A DNA stretch of 64,000 nucleotides from positions 2,170,001 to 2,234,000 of the forward strand of contig OU342635.1 of the NCBI GenBank assembly GCA_910589415.1, given 5' to 3'. The stretch is from Malachius bipustulatus (Eukaryota > Arthropoda > Insecta > Coleoptera > Melyridae). The notes under the pieces are model-generated. The model was not told where the DNA came from. It did not search any database and saw only the letters and a program-made list of their open reading frames with translations. This document shows positions 46,301 to 58,916 of this stretch, piece after piece (position 1 is the first letter of the stretch; every line of letters starts with the position of its first letter). The position numbers were made by a program, and so were the translations under genes.

Positions 46301-49102
46301 GCCACTCGATACCGATGGTCGTATTTCATTGCGGTTTTTGGATGATTCAAGACCAGGTGGAAAAACTGACATCTATTACATCGACGTATTTGATAATGGA
46401 AAGCTTGTTAGATCTTGTCTGGTCAATTATGACAATGAACAGTCTCCTCAAAGAGAAGTTAAAATGCATATGCCCGTAGCCAGTAAACTACAGGTGTGTA
46501 GATTTATTTATCTTAGGTATTAGGTATTTCACCTGATGATGATCATTCATCATCATATTTTTATCGTTGATTATAGAATATTATGTAATTGCTGTTAATT
46601 TTTATTGTTATTATCTGGAAGGATTGATTTGTCTATTGTATATACAGGGTGTCCCGTATCGTTATGTTCAAAATTCTTGAGCATATAGTAGGCTTAATTT
46701 TGAGCCCAAAAAACCCAAAAGTGACAGGTCTATCTTTATTCGTTACGAAGTTACAGGCCTAAGAAAATTATGACTAGTAAATAACTAGATTCAACTTTGT
46801 AAGCCACAAAAATTGCCACACATGAGTAAACGTCACCGAAATAAACATTAGTAGAGAGTAGAGGTTCCCCTGCTCATACGAAATGTCATTGGATTCAAAT
46901 AGTAGATGCGGCACCAGCATATTTCGGAATTGGTGTTGTAACTAAATACCAGAGAGAAATTATTATTTGATCGTATTCAGCAAGCTGGTCAAGAGATAGG
47001 TACGCGAAAAAAGACGAGAAAACTGTTACTTTTGCAATAGGCCTCCGAGCACAAGCTTGTATTCAGCAAGGAATAGGACATTTTTAAACACATGATAAAC
47101 TAAAGATTTGGTCAATAAAATAAGTTTTATGTGGTTTTCAAAGTTAAATCTGGTATTTACTACACATTATTTTCTTAGGCCTGTAACTTCGTAACGAATG
47201 CAGATAGACCTGCCACTTTTGGGTTTTTTAGACTTAGAAATAAGCCTACTATATGCTCACAAAATTTGAACATAACGATACGGGACACCCTGTATATAAA
47301 TATATATTGCATTTTGTTGAATGTAGGCAGTTATTATTTACTAAAAGAAATAATGAGACTAGCCTTGATTTTGTTATTTTTAACAGTTTTTCATTGAGCC
47401 GATTCATTGCAGGTTCTGGAAAATTTAGCTAAAAGAATTAAAAAAATAATTAAGAACAAAAATTCACTGCACTTAGAGGCGAGCAAGCGTGCAGCTGATG
47501 AACTGTTGCTGGTGTTATGTCCTTTGGATCGGACTTACAAATTCGACCTGGCAAGTATTTTTGTACACGGTGGAGTTGGCTTCACTGCAGTGTCCACATA
47601 TCTGACTGAAGGACCTCATAACGTGACACCTGAAGATGCTGAAAGTTTCATCAGCAATGTATTCACGCCTAAGACAAAACAAATCTTACAAACAAATGAA
47701 ACGTTAAGACTGAACAATCCTCTTCTGTTTGGAAGAAATGAAACGACAAATCGCACTAATGAACTCAAGTAAGTAGGGATGAATACTGTAATCCGTTTGT
47801 AATCCAGCAGGAACACAATCGGACCAGACAAAAACACGCTCTAATACCAACATCTAATTATTATAGCATGAAAATAGATGTTCTAAGAGTATTTACTAAT
47901 TTTAGCCCCAGTCTTGAATGCTCTTCCAATGAACCAAATCTCTTACAAGAACACATTTAGATAAGGTTTCATTAGATAGGATTTAATTTGAGAAATGATT
48001 ATTTTCCAGAGCGTTTTTTCTAAATTACATTTTCATTTGCTCACACGATATATTGTAAATTCTGCTGATCTTCATGACAGTGTTGCCAGACTTACACTTT
48101 TCTCGCTATCAACTTTTTAATTTTCAGTAGAACACTACTTGTGGCTCTTAGTTTGAAAGGTAACTTCGATGCTCGCAATTGAACATTAATTATTCTACCA
48201 GTTAAATCCTGAACACATTTACTCTCCAGAAAAATTGGGACGACATAAGAGCACTTCTTAAATTTCAGAATTTTAAAACCTTAAAAGCATTTTGCTGGAC
48301 TTTGAAAACTGCACCATTTTCCTCGTAACCGTTTTTCTATCCCTCGTAGTTTCAGAGACTTCTGTTGGTGTAGAGAAGATGTAAAAATATTATTTTTATT
48401 TTTATTTTGACACAGGCAATTTATTTATTAAATTATGACATTGCAGATATGCAGTTGGTATGGTGATGATCCACAAGACGCTACGTTATCGTTGTGTGAT
48501 ATTTAACTGGGATCTTGGGTGCCTATCTTCATACCTATGGGTTTCTAACCATGGACTGAGAAAACTCAAACATGGCAGACGGCAACCGTTCTATAGTGTC
48601 TTGTTACCAGAAGGTACAGATGCTTATGTACCTCAAGAGCACCTTGAACCTCTTGGAGACTTGCAAGGACCATTAGATTTTGCAAGTAAGTGTTGATACA
48701 TCGAATAATGTATTCAAAAATTGCTCTTGTTAATAATTACTTTTCCAGTTGAGCATTAGTGTACGATACTTTTGTCTTCTATAGCTATTGCTTATACAGA
48801 ATGATCTGCTCACCATCAAATTGTGACAAGTGAAAGGTGGAGGTCCTCACTTTTCACTTGTCACAATTTGAGGGTGAGCTAATAGATCACCTGTATAAAT
48901 ACATTCATATTTTTAATTTGTTGCAGATACTTTGGATATAGGAAGGTATTTTTCCCATGCATTTTTTGATCACTTTGTGCCAAATCACGAAAAAGAAATG
49001 GAGTATCCATCCGATAAACACGTCAGACAAAAATTTTTTCACCAGGCACTGATAAAAGCAAAGGGAGAAAGCATCGCTCTTGAAGAAAAAGCTTGTCTCT
49101 GA
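43343..49102 (+). CDS. FBXO21: F-box only protein 21 homolog (F-box, SirB1-like, YccV-like)
   Basis: Seven exons (43343-43503, 45406-45675, 45725-46182, 46237-46493, 47413-47768, 48447-48685, 48927-49102) join to 638 aa, near the human 628. Residues about 1-55 are the F-box: ITNLPVEVLEQILTNKKLSV, then DLVNFSSSNRYFR and WRQKFL. The middle (about 220-450) matches the transglutaminase-like/SirB1 part, with GLALMISIIYESVARRLGVR and FDNGKLVR. The C-terminal part is the hemimethylated-DNA-binding YccV-like domain: VGMVMIHKTLRYRCVIFNWD, FYSVLLPEGTDAYVPQEHLEP. It is the substrate receptor of an SCF ubiquitin ligase in the family. The only ATG before the F-box is at 43343; GTTTCAG at 43301-43307 may be the acceptor of a 5' UTR intron. 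AATAAA lies at 49141. Introns 1 and 4 contain repeats. Confidence 0.96.
43750..44750. repeat. 210-bp tandem repeat array, about 4.6 copies, in FBXO21 intron 1
   Basis: Units begin GAAATTAGGGGG(C/T)TGAATG at about 43751, 43962, 44172, 44382 and 44592, each 210 bases long and about 97-99 percent alike. The last copy is cut short near 44705, followed by ATCCACTTTAGAGATGTC. Because 210 is a multiple of three, long open frames run across the array on both strands; these reflect the repeat, not a gene. A diverged inverted pair of the same unit occurs at 60740-61110. Confidence 0.95.
46641..47296. mobile_element. Inverted-repeat element with TATACAGGGTGTCCCGTA ends
   Basis: Arms of about 130 bases (46641-46770 and 47165-47296) are reverse complements: GGTGTCCCGTATCGTTATGTTCAA with TTGAACATAACGATACGGGACACC, and GCATATAGTAGGCTTA with its partner. 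The TATACAGGGTG end is shared with 1447-1700. The centre (about 46780-47150) has no coding region I recognise. It lies inside FBXO21 intron 4. Confidence 0.85.
48798..48896. repeat. Small hairpin MITE in FBXO21 intron 6
   Basis: ACAGAATGATCT..CTCACC..CAAATTGTGACAAGTGAAA pairs with TTTCACTTGTCACAATTTGAGGGTGAGCT..AGATCA.CTGT. About 100 bp, non-coding. Confidence 0.7.
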
Positions 49103-49149
49103 TTTAATGTTAGAATTAATTTCATTCATTATTCCTATTAAATAAATAA

Positions 49150-50117
49150 ATTTCTTATTTTGATACGAATTTCTGTTTTTTTTTATTGTGTACTCTGTGG
49201 CCTTTCTTAATTAGATATTTAATTTTGTGGTGTCTGGTGTCTTAACTAGTAATAATTTTCGTTTAACTTCACAGACAAGTATGATCCCGCAAACTTCTTG
49301 AAAATGTCGTAAGGAAAACATCTTTGAAACTAGTGGGCGCAAAAACAATCACGTGACACTAACAAATTGAATGTCAATATGTCAGCTGTCAATTGAAGTC
49401 ACAAAATAAATTGCCCACCTTTTCTGTAATTTAATCAGCTCTGTAATCTCCAAGAGCTTCAAAAAAAAGGGAAACCTGTATAGCAACTGAAGTGAACTTT
49501 TCGTTTTTTAATTTTATTTTATTTTCATAATAGTTGCTTTTAGTAAAATTTAATATTTTCAGGTGTATTGAAACAGTTGCCAGTTTTATATTCTTCAGTT
49601 GGGATACAAGAAAACGAAAGTTCTTTAAATCAGAAATTGAGTCTTTTTATATGACTCCTTGATAACCCCTCAACAATGCACCAAAGAGTTTATCCGTGAC
49701 TCAAGAAACACTATACAAACTGGATCGCATGGGGTTTTAACATTCAAATTCTGTTTTGTGCAAATAATATCCCACAGGTTTAGATTTAGAGGAAAATTAT
49801 GGAGGAAATAACTTTTGACAATTACGATTTCTATTTAACGAGCCCATCCTCAGTGAAAATACTTCATTAATAACGTTGAAATATCCAAAAGAAAATTCCA
49901 ATTATTGTCAAATGATCACTCATTTGCTGTTTAAAGAAACAGACTCAATTTAAATTCCTTTCAAGATTTTGTTGATGACGTATATCGATGTGTAGATACA
50001 GAGGTACAATTACACAGAAGAAGAATAGCACCAGCACCACATCAGAATAAAATTCACTAAATGTGCAGGTAGTTGCCTATTAGAATTAGGTATAGGTATT
50101 TGAAAAAAAGATTTCAT
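49150..50117. other. Intergenic region after FBXO21
   Basis: AT-rich DNA with no recognisable gene or repeat boundary. Confidence 0.35.
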
Positions 50118-50121
50118 TTTA

Positions 50122-50600
50122 TTTTTTTTTTTTTTTTTTTATTTTATTTACAATTTGTCATTACAACAGGGTTATACCCCAATTACTGTATGACTCTACA
50201 ACTAAAAAATCACATTTAAGGTGAGCAGAAGCTGTGCAAACATACAAATCAATTTTAACAATAGTAATAATACAGGTAACCGAACTACCTACCTACTCAA
50301 ATAAACACACTGAAATGTCCCCAACAGAACAGCAAAAGATGTCCAAGACATCGCAATATGCATTATAAATACCACAGATGTCGTGGAGTGGTGAAAACTT
50401 GTGAACATTTGTTCTTGATGCTGGGAGAGCAAAACAGATATGACTTCGGGCAGTTGGTCTTGGGATTTTGAAATTCAGCATATGCAGAATGTCTGAACAA
50501 TCCACTTTTGAGTGGAGTATTCCGTGTAAGAAAAGCAGTGCAGAAAATTCATTTAAAGTAGCCAATTGAGACGTTTTTCTAGCTTACCTTCAGGATAAGA
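50122..50600 (-). mobile_element. 3' end of a non-LTR retrotransposon (minus strand)
   Basis: A T19 run at 50122-50140 is the A-tail on the minus strand. Upstream, 50565-50293 reads LLFLHGILHSKVDCSDILHM, LNFKIPRPTARSH and FALPASRTNVHKFSPLHDIC, then CDVLDIFCCSV, the conserved pattern at the C-terminal end of ORF2 in Jockey/CR1/I-type elements (LH...D...L....PR...R......TN....P...IC...N......DI). Severely 5'-truncated; its left boundary in the element is not clear. Confidence 0.7.
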
Positions 50601-52091
50601 GATGCTCCTGCGTCCTTGTGTACTTAAGTGGTAGATTTACTTCACCTGGTTCTGGTTCGAGATCGATGGGTTTGGTTGGGAAGACTTTTTAACTAACAAA
50701 ACTACAATAAAACTCGAGATTTCTCATGTAGCTCAATATCTTCAGTTTTGGGTGACAAATAATCAGTTTAGATTAGAGTATTGAGTAAAAAGTATCTATC
50801 AGTTTTGAGTTAACAAGTATCTATTACTACAAATCAAGTATGAATATTCTCTGAATTTCTGTATCTTTTCTTCAAGCTACATGGAGGGGAGATGGGTACT
50901 AAGTGCCAGGAAAAACCTAGCCCATCTATGAAATTACAATTTCATTATAATTCAAATCAATTTCTACACTGAATATGACTCATAGGCGGTCCATGGCTGG
51001 TGGATGACTACCTCAGTGCTGATTAGCTTCCAAATGGTCATACTGTAACAAGGGAAAAGGCAGCGCACAGATTATTGTTTTGAAAAACAAGTTTTTATTT
51101 TTTAAACATGTAAAGAAACTGTGCAATTTAATTACCTGAACTGAGACTACTGCGCAATTAAGTACCTGGACTGGAACTTGATACCTTAATTGTAATTTAA
51201 TAATGATCTGTATGGTTTGTCACTTCGATCTGTATGATTTGTCACCTCTGGATGGTCGTGTGGTTTGACTGTGCACATAGGCACGACATTATTGTGCATG
51301 TAGCAACTTATTAGAGTTTAATAATTTTAGTATAAATCTTTGCAATTGTTTCTGTGTTTATGACACTTTGTAATAATTGCTAACTGACTAGAGATTTTAC
51401 CTTGACTTTTATTTATTTGATCTTGTTTGCAGAACTTACTCGAACTTGAAACTCTAAGTGAGCTCTTAGTTTTGGTAGTGTTTTATGTCATCGAGATCGG
51501 AATTTATCGTCGAAATCGGTATCCCTCATTGGAGGCTGTGCTCTTAGCTAGGTAGCTATTAGCTTTATTTAGTGGTAACTATTAAATAAATAGTTGGTAT
51601 ATCCTGTTGTTATAAAAGTGATGTCATTATTCTTATTATGATGATGGACACTGCCATTATTATTGTTGATGGGCATTTTGCCATTATTGTTGAGTGTTGT
51701 TTTCTTGAAGGAAATTAACGCAGGTAGCTTTTATTGTTTGCAGACTGTAGTGGTGTCTGAATGGGGACTTTTGTTTTATTTCTAAGTATGTACTTATTAA
51801 GTACAGTAATAAATTCAATTACGCATGTTCGAGTTATTGCTCAAAAGCACACTAAAAATGTGTCATTAGGTAAACACCATCAAAGCTCGTCCATAAGGAT
51901 GTTAATTTGCTACAGAAAATATAGTTTGATAATTATCTCAGACCACTTCAGAAAGTACAAATCGATTAAATAGAATCATATTTCATATTTATTCCGCACA
52001 GGATGAAATTTATAATTATTAGTTCTCAGTTAAGACTCAAAGTATTCCTAGCAGAATGAAAATTGAATGCAGAAAGGGACAATGGAACGCA
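50601..52091. other. Intergenic region, no gene seen
   Basis: Contains a low-complexity ATTATTATTG/TGCCATTATT zone near 51620-51690 with internal direct repeats. No coding region supported. Confidence 0.35.
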
Positions 52092-52105
52092 CACACTTCA
52101 ATCTT

Positions 52106-53011
52106 CTTCTTGTAGTGCCTATCCCTTCAGGATGTTGGTGGCTATTAACATGGTTACTCTGACTTTATTCACTGCTGTTCTAAATAGTCCTGTAGTGCTC
52201 ATGTTGAACCATTTAAGTAAGTTCTGCAGCCAGGAGATTCTTCTTCCTGGACCTCTTCTGCCGTAGACCTTCCCTTGCAGGATCAGCTGTAATAGACCAT
52301 ATCGATGTTTGTTGCGCATTATGTGGCCCAGGTATTCGAGTTTCCGTCGTTTCACACTGTTGATGATTATACAGTCTCTACTGACTCTGCGTAATACCTC
52401 ATTGTTGCTGATATGGTCCACCCAGGAGATTCTTAGTATGCGCCTGTAGCACCGCATCTCAAAAGCTTTGAGTTTCTTCATAGATGCCTCGGATAACGTC
52501 CAGGACTTTACTCCATACAACAGAACTGAGAACACGTAGCATCTCAGTAAGCGTATCTTGATTTTCAAGTTAAGATTGCGACTCCTGAATATGGATCCCA
52601 TTTTGATGAAAGCTGATCTGCTTTTTCAATTCTTTGTTTAATCTCCACTGAGTGATCCCATTGATCATTTAGGTTTGTGTCCAGAAATGTATAAATTCCA
52701 ACCCTCGTAATCGGTTGCTGGTTGACTGATAGTTCACCGAGTGGAGCTTGCTTTTTAGTAACGACCATATACTTCGTTTTCTTTATATTGAAGTCGAGTC
52801 CGTATCTTTGACTGACGTCCGCCATGTGTGTTATCAGGGATTGTAGACCTTCCAAGCTATCCGCAAATACAATCGTATCGTCTGCATATCTGATGTTGTT
52901 CAGACGTTCACCATTTATAAGAATTCCCTCGTCGAGATCGTCCAAAGCCAGTTTCATAATGTGCTCTGAGTACAAGTTGAAGAGCAATGGAGATAGCACA
53001 CAGCCCTGCCT
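52106..53011 (-). mobile_element. 5'-truncated non-LTR retrotransposon with target duplication
   Basis: On the minus strand it starts inside the reverse transcriptase at RQGCVLSPLLFNLYSEHIM, keeps the catalytic box RYADDTIVFAD and DFNIKKTKYMVV, then, after a frameshift near 52565-52601, RLLRCYVFSVLLYGVKSWTL, MRCYRRILRISWVDHISN, RRKLEYLGHIMRNKHRYGLL and GRRGPGRRISWLQNL. This is a common insect endonuclease/reverse-transcriptase family. The 3' end has AAG repeats. CACACTTCAATCTT flanks it at 52092-52105 and 53012-53025, a 14-bp target site duplication, so truncation happened on insertion. The frameshift makes it inactive. Confidence 0.92.
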
Positions 53012-53121
53012 CACACTTCAATCTTGGCCTGTATTATTATTATGAATCGAATTAAATTGACTGACACAGATAATAAAGAAACTCAAATTTCGATCAGATG
53101 GTATAATTAAATACGACTCAC

Positions 53122-53196
53122 CAGATCCGTAGTAGTAAGTATCGTTTTATTCACCACGACAGGTCCCGGCGCCAGCGACTCTGGAGCTGTTGTCAT
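53122..53196 (-). CDS. Candidate first coding exon, gene unknown
   Basis: On the minus strand an ATG at 53196 begins MTTAPESLAPGPVVVNKTIL then TTTDL|GTGAGT, 25 codons in phase 0 with a strong donor. The reading frame is open well upstream (HLHGIRHFTEGLLTEIKGST before the ATG), and the block is clearly GC-richer than its surroundings, as first exons often are. No further exon was found to the left, where a retrotransposon has inserted 110 bases away. The product is not recognised. Confidence 0.3.
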
Positions 53197-53199
53197 TGT

Positions 53200-54726
53200 A
53201 GTCGACCCCTTAATCTCCGTCAGCAGGCCCTCGGTGAAGTGACGGATGCCGTGTAGGTGTTAGCACAGAATAGCAATTTAAGAAGCAAATAATTTATTTC
53301 AAAAGTTGATATTACTTAAAAAACGGACTTGTTGAACAAATTGAAATTAAATCGTTTATAAAAATAAAGAAAGGAAAATAGGAAAATGATCTGGTTCGAT
53401 GCATGGCGTGACCTAGATCAGAGCTGCCGTCCTACTCGACTCATACTGATGTACTGCTGGTTCTCTTCCACATGGCCTACTAGTCTTACGGGAATCCCAA
53501 CTTGCAGGAAGTAACTTACACGTGGATATGCGTGGTCCCCCGGGGTCAACGCACGATTTTTCCTATACCTTCTACATTCTAAAGAATTTTTGTCGGAAAT
53601 TCACATCCCATGTTTTTGATATGTTAATTTTTATTACATCTGTCTAGGTCACGATCGCTTCACTCATAGGAAATTGTGTGTTTTATTTACTAATTACTTT
53701 AAAATATGGGCTGAATTTTGTACCGTCACACATTTAAGTACATTTTTTTCCTTGCCAGAAGTTATTCCAATAACATTTTATTCTAAAGATAAGCCTGGAG
53801 ATATTATAAGCATGTTAAATTATTATGACCCACTTTAAACAAGTTATACAGAGTATACAGAGTTTAAGGTTGGAGTATATTAATAAAAAACTTGGATGAT
53901 TAAATATAAATACTCCTAGGAACTTGGGCTAATTAATTGGGAAATTAACTTGAGATATTGAGGATAAATTTATATTATTGTGCAGGCGCAGGCGGTACAG
54001 CCATTATAAGTAGCGTACTGAAGATAATAAAACACCTTTTTTTATTATATTCAACATCTAGTATAATTTATTGAATAACAATAAACACATATATAATTAA
54101 GTACCTGAGTACTCTTTTGTAAAGATAATAATACTTATTTTGCTTTGATATAAAAATAATACTATAGGTATGTTCAAAAAGTGGGTTTGATAAAAGTGCC
54201 TTGGTCGATATTGGGATATCGATAAAAAGATTAATACCTGTTATCGATATACGAGTAAAGATATATTATGTAGATGATTTCGTAGTACGTGAAAATTATC
54301 ATTTTCTTTCATCTTCGTCTCAAATTTTTGGATTGCCAAAAGAGATTTTTTTCTGCAAATTAATAAGAATTTTTATCAATCAAGTTGCTTCCTTACCAAT
54401 ATGTACATTATTATATGAAAAGGTAAGAGTATAATTGTTTATATCAATTATGAATGAATAAATACATAAAATGAACGTTATCAATATTAAAGCAAGCTAA
54501 ATAAAATAAATTTTATAGCCTATCTTGGGCTTGATGGAGTTCGAATACCTAATATCTTTAAAAAATAAAATTATCATCACCTTTTACGAGACCATCTCAC
54601 AATAACTTTAACGAAATGATTTACCCTACACCTTTTGAATTTTATTATTTGATATAGCAGTAGGATGGAAGCAAATAAGAGCACTGGACACCTGAACCAA
54701 TTGTGTGGAGTCTTCAGGATCGGAAG
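53200..54726. other. Intergenic region downstream of ACOX3
   Basis: A GC-richer patch lies at 53395-53570; elsewhere it is AT-rich. TTTATT at 54641-54646 reads AATAAA on the minus strand, about 80 bases after the ACOX3 stop, and is its likely poly(A) signal. Confidence 0.4.
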
Positions 54727-57700
54727 TTACAACTTGCTGGTAAGACGTAAGTCGGGGGCGTTTGGTATCACAATCTCCTGCCACCAGTCGGGTCTACTCA
54801 AAGCGTCTTTACCATGGAGGAACGTGCTTTGAAGATTCTCATACAGCTGCAATTAAAATGAAACAATTATTTGTGTTCTTTTTTCAAATTTTAAGCACGC
54901 AAACGGTAAATTACCTATTGTGCAATTCTACAACTAATTGATATTTGTTGACTAAATTAGTATTAGAACTCACCTTTCCGTCCGCTTTCCCCAATACCGA
55001 GTTCAATACAAAATCAGGCGGCGCCAACGCGTCTACCACTCCCATAACATCCGGCAACAGTTCTTTACACAGCACTAATATGGCCTCTTTTACATAGGCG
55101 GCTGCCTGTCCTCCAGTTACGAAATTCCCTTCGTAAAGATAGATCATCCACTCGTCCAGCCGACTCAGTCCGTACAGTAATCCCAGCCGGTCCAGCACCG
55201 GACGTACGGAATTTGGTGATTCGTTGACGCGGCGCCAGTAATGCCGCAGTGCGTTGTACTCGGCGTAGGCAAGCGCCAGAGTGGAAGCTCGATAGACTTG
55301 AGAGTTGTTGCGGGCACTAAAAGTGGTCGAGCCCTGAGTGATGAGGGCGGATTGATGAGTGTGGGTCTTGTTTAGGAGGTAGATTATGAGCCATTCGTAA
55401 CAGGAACTGATCACTGCAAAAATTGTGGATTTGAGGAAATTAAAAAAGTTTGTCTTAAAACTCCATCTTACCATTAACATCCATCAACTGAGACATGGAG
55501 TTCACCTCGAACGTCTTCTGCCTCGCTCCCTTGATCAAAAAATCACAACTCCCCAAAGGTGAACATATATTCCCTTCCCCGTTCAACAACCGCCACTGCC
55601 TCAGTAGCCAGTTACTGGTCTGTTGGATCAGCACGTTATTGTCTCCCTCGTAGGTCACCGAAGGGTCGTTCACTTCCTTGAGGTACCCGAGTCCGGACGC
55701 GCGAAGTATGCCGTGGCCTCCGCAAGCTTCGCGGCATTCCCGGCACGTATCCCTGCTAGTCCAAGTGATGAGCGGCTTGATGCAGGAGATTTGCGCGTGG
55801 ATCTCCGCCACGAGGTCGTTGAGATGCTCCAGTTGTTGGTCGGACGTTGTGGATCGTTCTACGACCGTCAGGTAGTCGTTAGTGAACGAGTCGGTGAAGA
55901 GTTTGAAAACAGCCGCCGCCGAGACGTAGCGGAACAGGCGCCATTGCTGGAAGAGACGAAAATATTTAGTTCGATGTTACCTGTGTGATTTTTGAAAGTT
56001 TGCTGTTAAAAGCGTTGTTTTTTCACTTTGAGGCCCCGGTATAAAATCTGATTAAAATTTTCGAGGTTTTTTTCAATAATGATCCCATAGAATCTAGCCA
56101 GAAGTCTCAAGAATGCAAACTATTTAGGGGAGAGAAGGGTTTTATTTTATCTTAAACCTTTAATGCAGTTTAATTAAGGCAAACTTTCACAAAACTCGAT
56201 TGGAAACACTGATTAGGTGGAACTTGATTGGAAACATCAGCCAAACTCGATTAAAAATTAAGATCTATATGATTTCTCTGATTTTTTTTCTTGATTCTGT
56301 AAGAATTCCATGAGTACCAGCTCTAAAATCGACGTTAATATATGGGTACAGTACTCTTTTATTTGACATTTTGGAATGCCTGAAGTAGAAATAACTCACT
56401 GATGGCATTTGCAATAATTCCTAACCATTGCCATATTTTTTTTCCAAACACTCTACCACTACTACCGACACCAACCAACTTCCCAAAATTATAAATCCAA
56501 CCTACCACTTACATGCAACTGATACTCGATAATCGGCACCTCCACACCGTCCTTATCGGAGAACTGCTTCCTCAATGCGGCGTACCTCACGGCGATCGTA
56601 ACCGCATTGATAAGCGTATTGACATTTTCCTGTATCACGCCCACTCTGCCCGTGGAAAGGTTCTCGAGGGCCGCTCCCAAGATTCGGCCCGGATCGGTGA
56701 AGCTGCTCTCGTATTCCCCGTCCTCGGTGACATCGGCGGTACGATTCAGCAGATTCTCTCTGGGTATGCGGTAGTTGTTGAACATGAGGAAGCCGTTGTC
56801 CAATCCGTGCAGGACCGTCTTCTCTCCCACGTCGCCCACCAAAATCCCCGGATAGGGAAGCATCGTGTGCGGATCTCGAATGGGGACCAGGAAAGCGTGC
56901 AGGCCGTAGCACTGACCTTGAGTGTAGAGCTGGGCAAAGAGAATCGCCAAGGTGCAGCTTTTACCTAAAATTAAATGATCGTATAGTATGGGGGTTAAAA
57001 TATAATTTATCTTTAATTATTATTATAAAGATACTCACCCAAGTTCCCAACCCAACATTTGGCTGATTCGAAGTCGGGTGTATTTAAAATAAATTCTTTG
57101 GTCTTTTTATCGTAAGTAGCTGTTGTCCGCATTTGTTTTGTGTTGCTTCCGTGGGCGACTTCTGTCAACGCCAAGCACGCAACAATCTAAAACAATTAGG
57201 TACGTTTTTATGAATCATTTGAACTAATAATTGAAGTCACGATTTATTTCAGATACAGGAAAGTAACTGACTGTTCCACGAGATTATTACTGATTTTAAA
57301 ATCCCTCTTATTATGAAAAATTCTGCCCTTTTCTATATTTTATACAAACTGGAAGCGTTTACTTTCCTGCTATCGAGCCTAAATCTATTTAACTTTTGTT
57401 GATCTCTCGTAACTAAATTATTCACGTATCACCTATTAATGCTGATAATTTATTTATCTATGATAGTTTACCTGTCCTTTCCATGCAGAATCCAGTACAT
57501 GCCGGTGTCTCTCCGTACCCAAAGTGGTGAGAGTATTTTTGAAAAGACTGATACCGACGGCGTGCTTTACACTGACACAAGGAAAAGATGCAGCCAAGGC
57601 TTCGTTCACCGTCATCAGATAACGAGTCTTCTTTTTGTAAGGCAACTGCTGAATGTCAGATGGTAAGAAGTTATACTGGCGGTACCTGTAAAATAACAAC

Positions 57701-58013
57701 TCAATCACCTTTCCAATAAAAGAACAAAGAACGAATTCTATTAGCGTCTAAGTGTCTTAATACTATAATGTTACCTGTGCAACTGAAGAGCGGTCTTGCG
57801 TTTCATTTCTTCTGTGGTGAGCCGTACGTTCGATCTACTGAATAAAGGGTCTTGTTGAAGGGTCTTCCACATCTTGATTTTAATTTTAAGTAATTCCGCA
57901 TCTTCGAAGACCAGTTTCAGACATTTCCAGTCGAAGGAAGCTTTGGACCGGTAGGAGTCAAGAGGTCCCCTGGGCAGGTCTTCGATGAAACTGGAATCTA
58001 TGATTTCTCCCAT
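54727..58013 (-). CDS. ACOX3: Peroxisomal acyl-CoA oxidase 3-like, ends in SKL
   Basis: Seven exons (58013-57775, 57685-57472, 57186-57039, 56964-56513, 55946-55472, 55413-54974, 54846-54727) join in phase to 695 aa, matching ACOX3 (700 aa in man). It starts [27 protein letters not shown]. Key parts: [13 protein letters not shown] (flavin/substrate loop), [72 protein letters not shown], the FAD-contacting RKQFSD, then [11 protein letters not shown] and the catalytic-base neighbourhood [20 protein letters not shown], and [17 protein letters not shown]. The C-terminus is TSKL, a canonical PTS1. The family oxidises CoA esters of (branched or straight) fatty acids with FAD and releases H2O2, the first step of peroxisomal beta-oxidation. 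GC-rich third positions in exons 4-6 contrast with the introns. Confidence 0.96.
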
Positions 58014-58109
58014 TTTATAAGCCTGGAAATAGTTTTATCGTTACATTTCTGAAATTTATAAAATTAATTATTGAGGAACAATATCAAATTTCCCTTTACA
58101 TATTATAGG

Positions 58110-58908
58110 TAGGGATTGCAATCCGGCCTCATTTTCAATCCGGCCGGATCCGACCGGATTTTCATCAATCCGGCCGGGTCCGGACGGATCCGGCCGGATT
58201 GATCAAAACTTTCCTTTTTTGTTGCAAGTTGCAACATGGGCGTTAATGAAGTGTTGAAAAAAAGATATGTATACGAAATCAACTTTATTATGTATAATTT
58301 TAAAAATAAACCAAAATAATTACACTCTCAGTGTCAGAACAAATAAAATCACAAATTAAAAATCGAAACAATTAAAATCTCATAATAACAAAAAACCAGT
58401 GTCTTGAAAACCGTAACTGGTGATTCAGTCTTCTTAGTTAGACTTTGAAGATAAAGTAGAGATCAATATTATCAATCAAAATTATGAAATTAAACATAAC
58501 ACATAACATAATAATAATTAATGGATACAAAAAATAAAAATATGACAGGATTGACAGGACGCAAGTGACCGAATCTGTCTAATGAATAACACAGCACAGC
58601 AGTCACAGCACACACAACAACACAACAATCACAAAATATTAACTATTCTTTGTTTTTTCAACTCTTTAGTTTTAAAAATAATCAATCTTTGGTTTGAAAA
58701 AAAGATTGCAGATGAAAAAAACAAGCACCACGCGTTTAAAGTACCTAACCTAGCCACCTACTCATGTAACAGCGCGGTTATTTTGACAAAATATGCAATC
58801 ACCGGACCCGGTCACCGGATCCGGTATGTTGGTATCGGATCCGTCAAGTGTATATTGATGCCGGATCCGCCGGATTACCGGATCCGGTTTTCCGGATTGC
58901 AATCCCTA
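58110..58908. mobile_element. Non-autonomous hAT-like element (799 bp)
   Basis: Ends TAGGGATTGCAATCCGG and CCGGATTGCAATCCCTA are perfect inverted repeats. The flanks ATTATAGG (58102-58109) and ATTATGGG (58909-58916) are an 8-bp target duplication with one mismatch, the hAT signature. Next to both ends are clusters of GGATCCGG/CCGGATCC motifs (58125-58200 and 58800-58895), like subterminal transposase-binding sites. The open frame at 58582-58935 runs across the right end and shows no transposase motif. Confidence 0.88.
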
Positions 58909-58916
58909 ATTATGGG

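Noticed and set aside
55623..55988. 121-codon plus-strand frame opposite ACOX3 exon 5, and similar frames at 56513-56968
   Set aside because: GC-rich shadows of the acyl-CoA oxidase coding strand, without any recognisable protein pattern.
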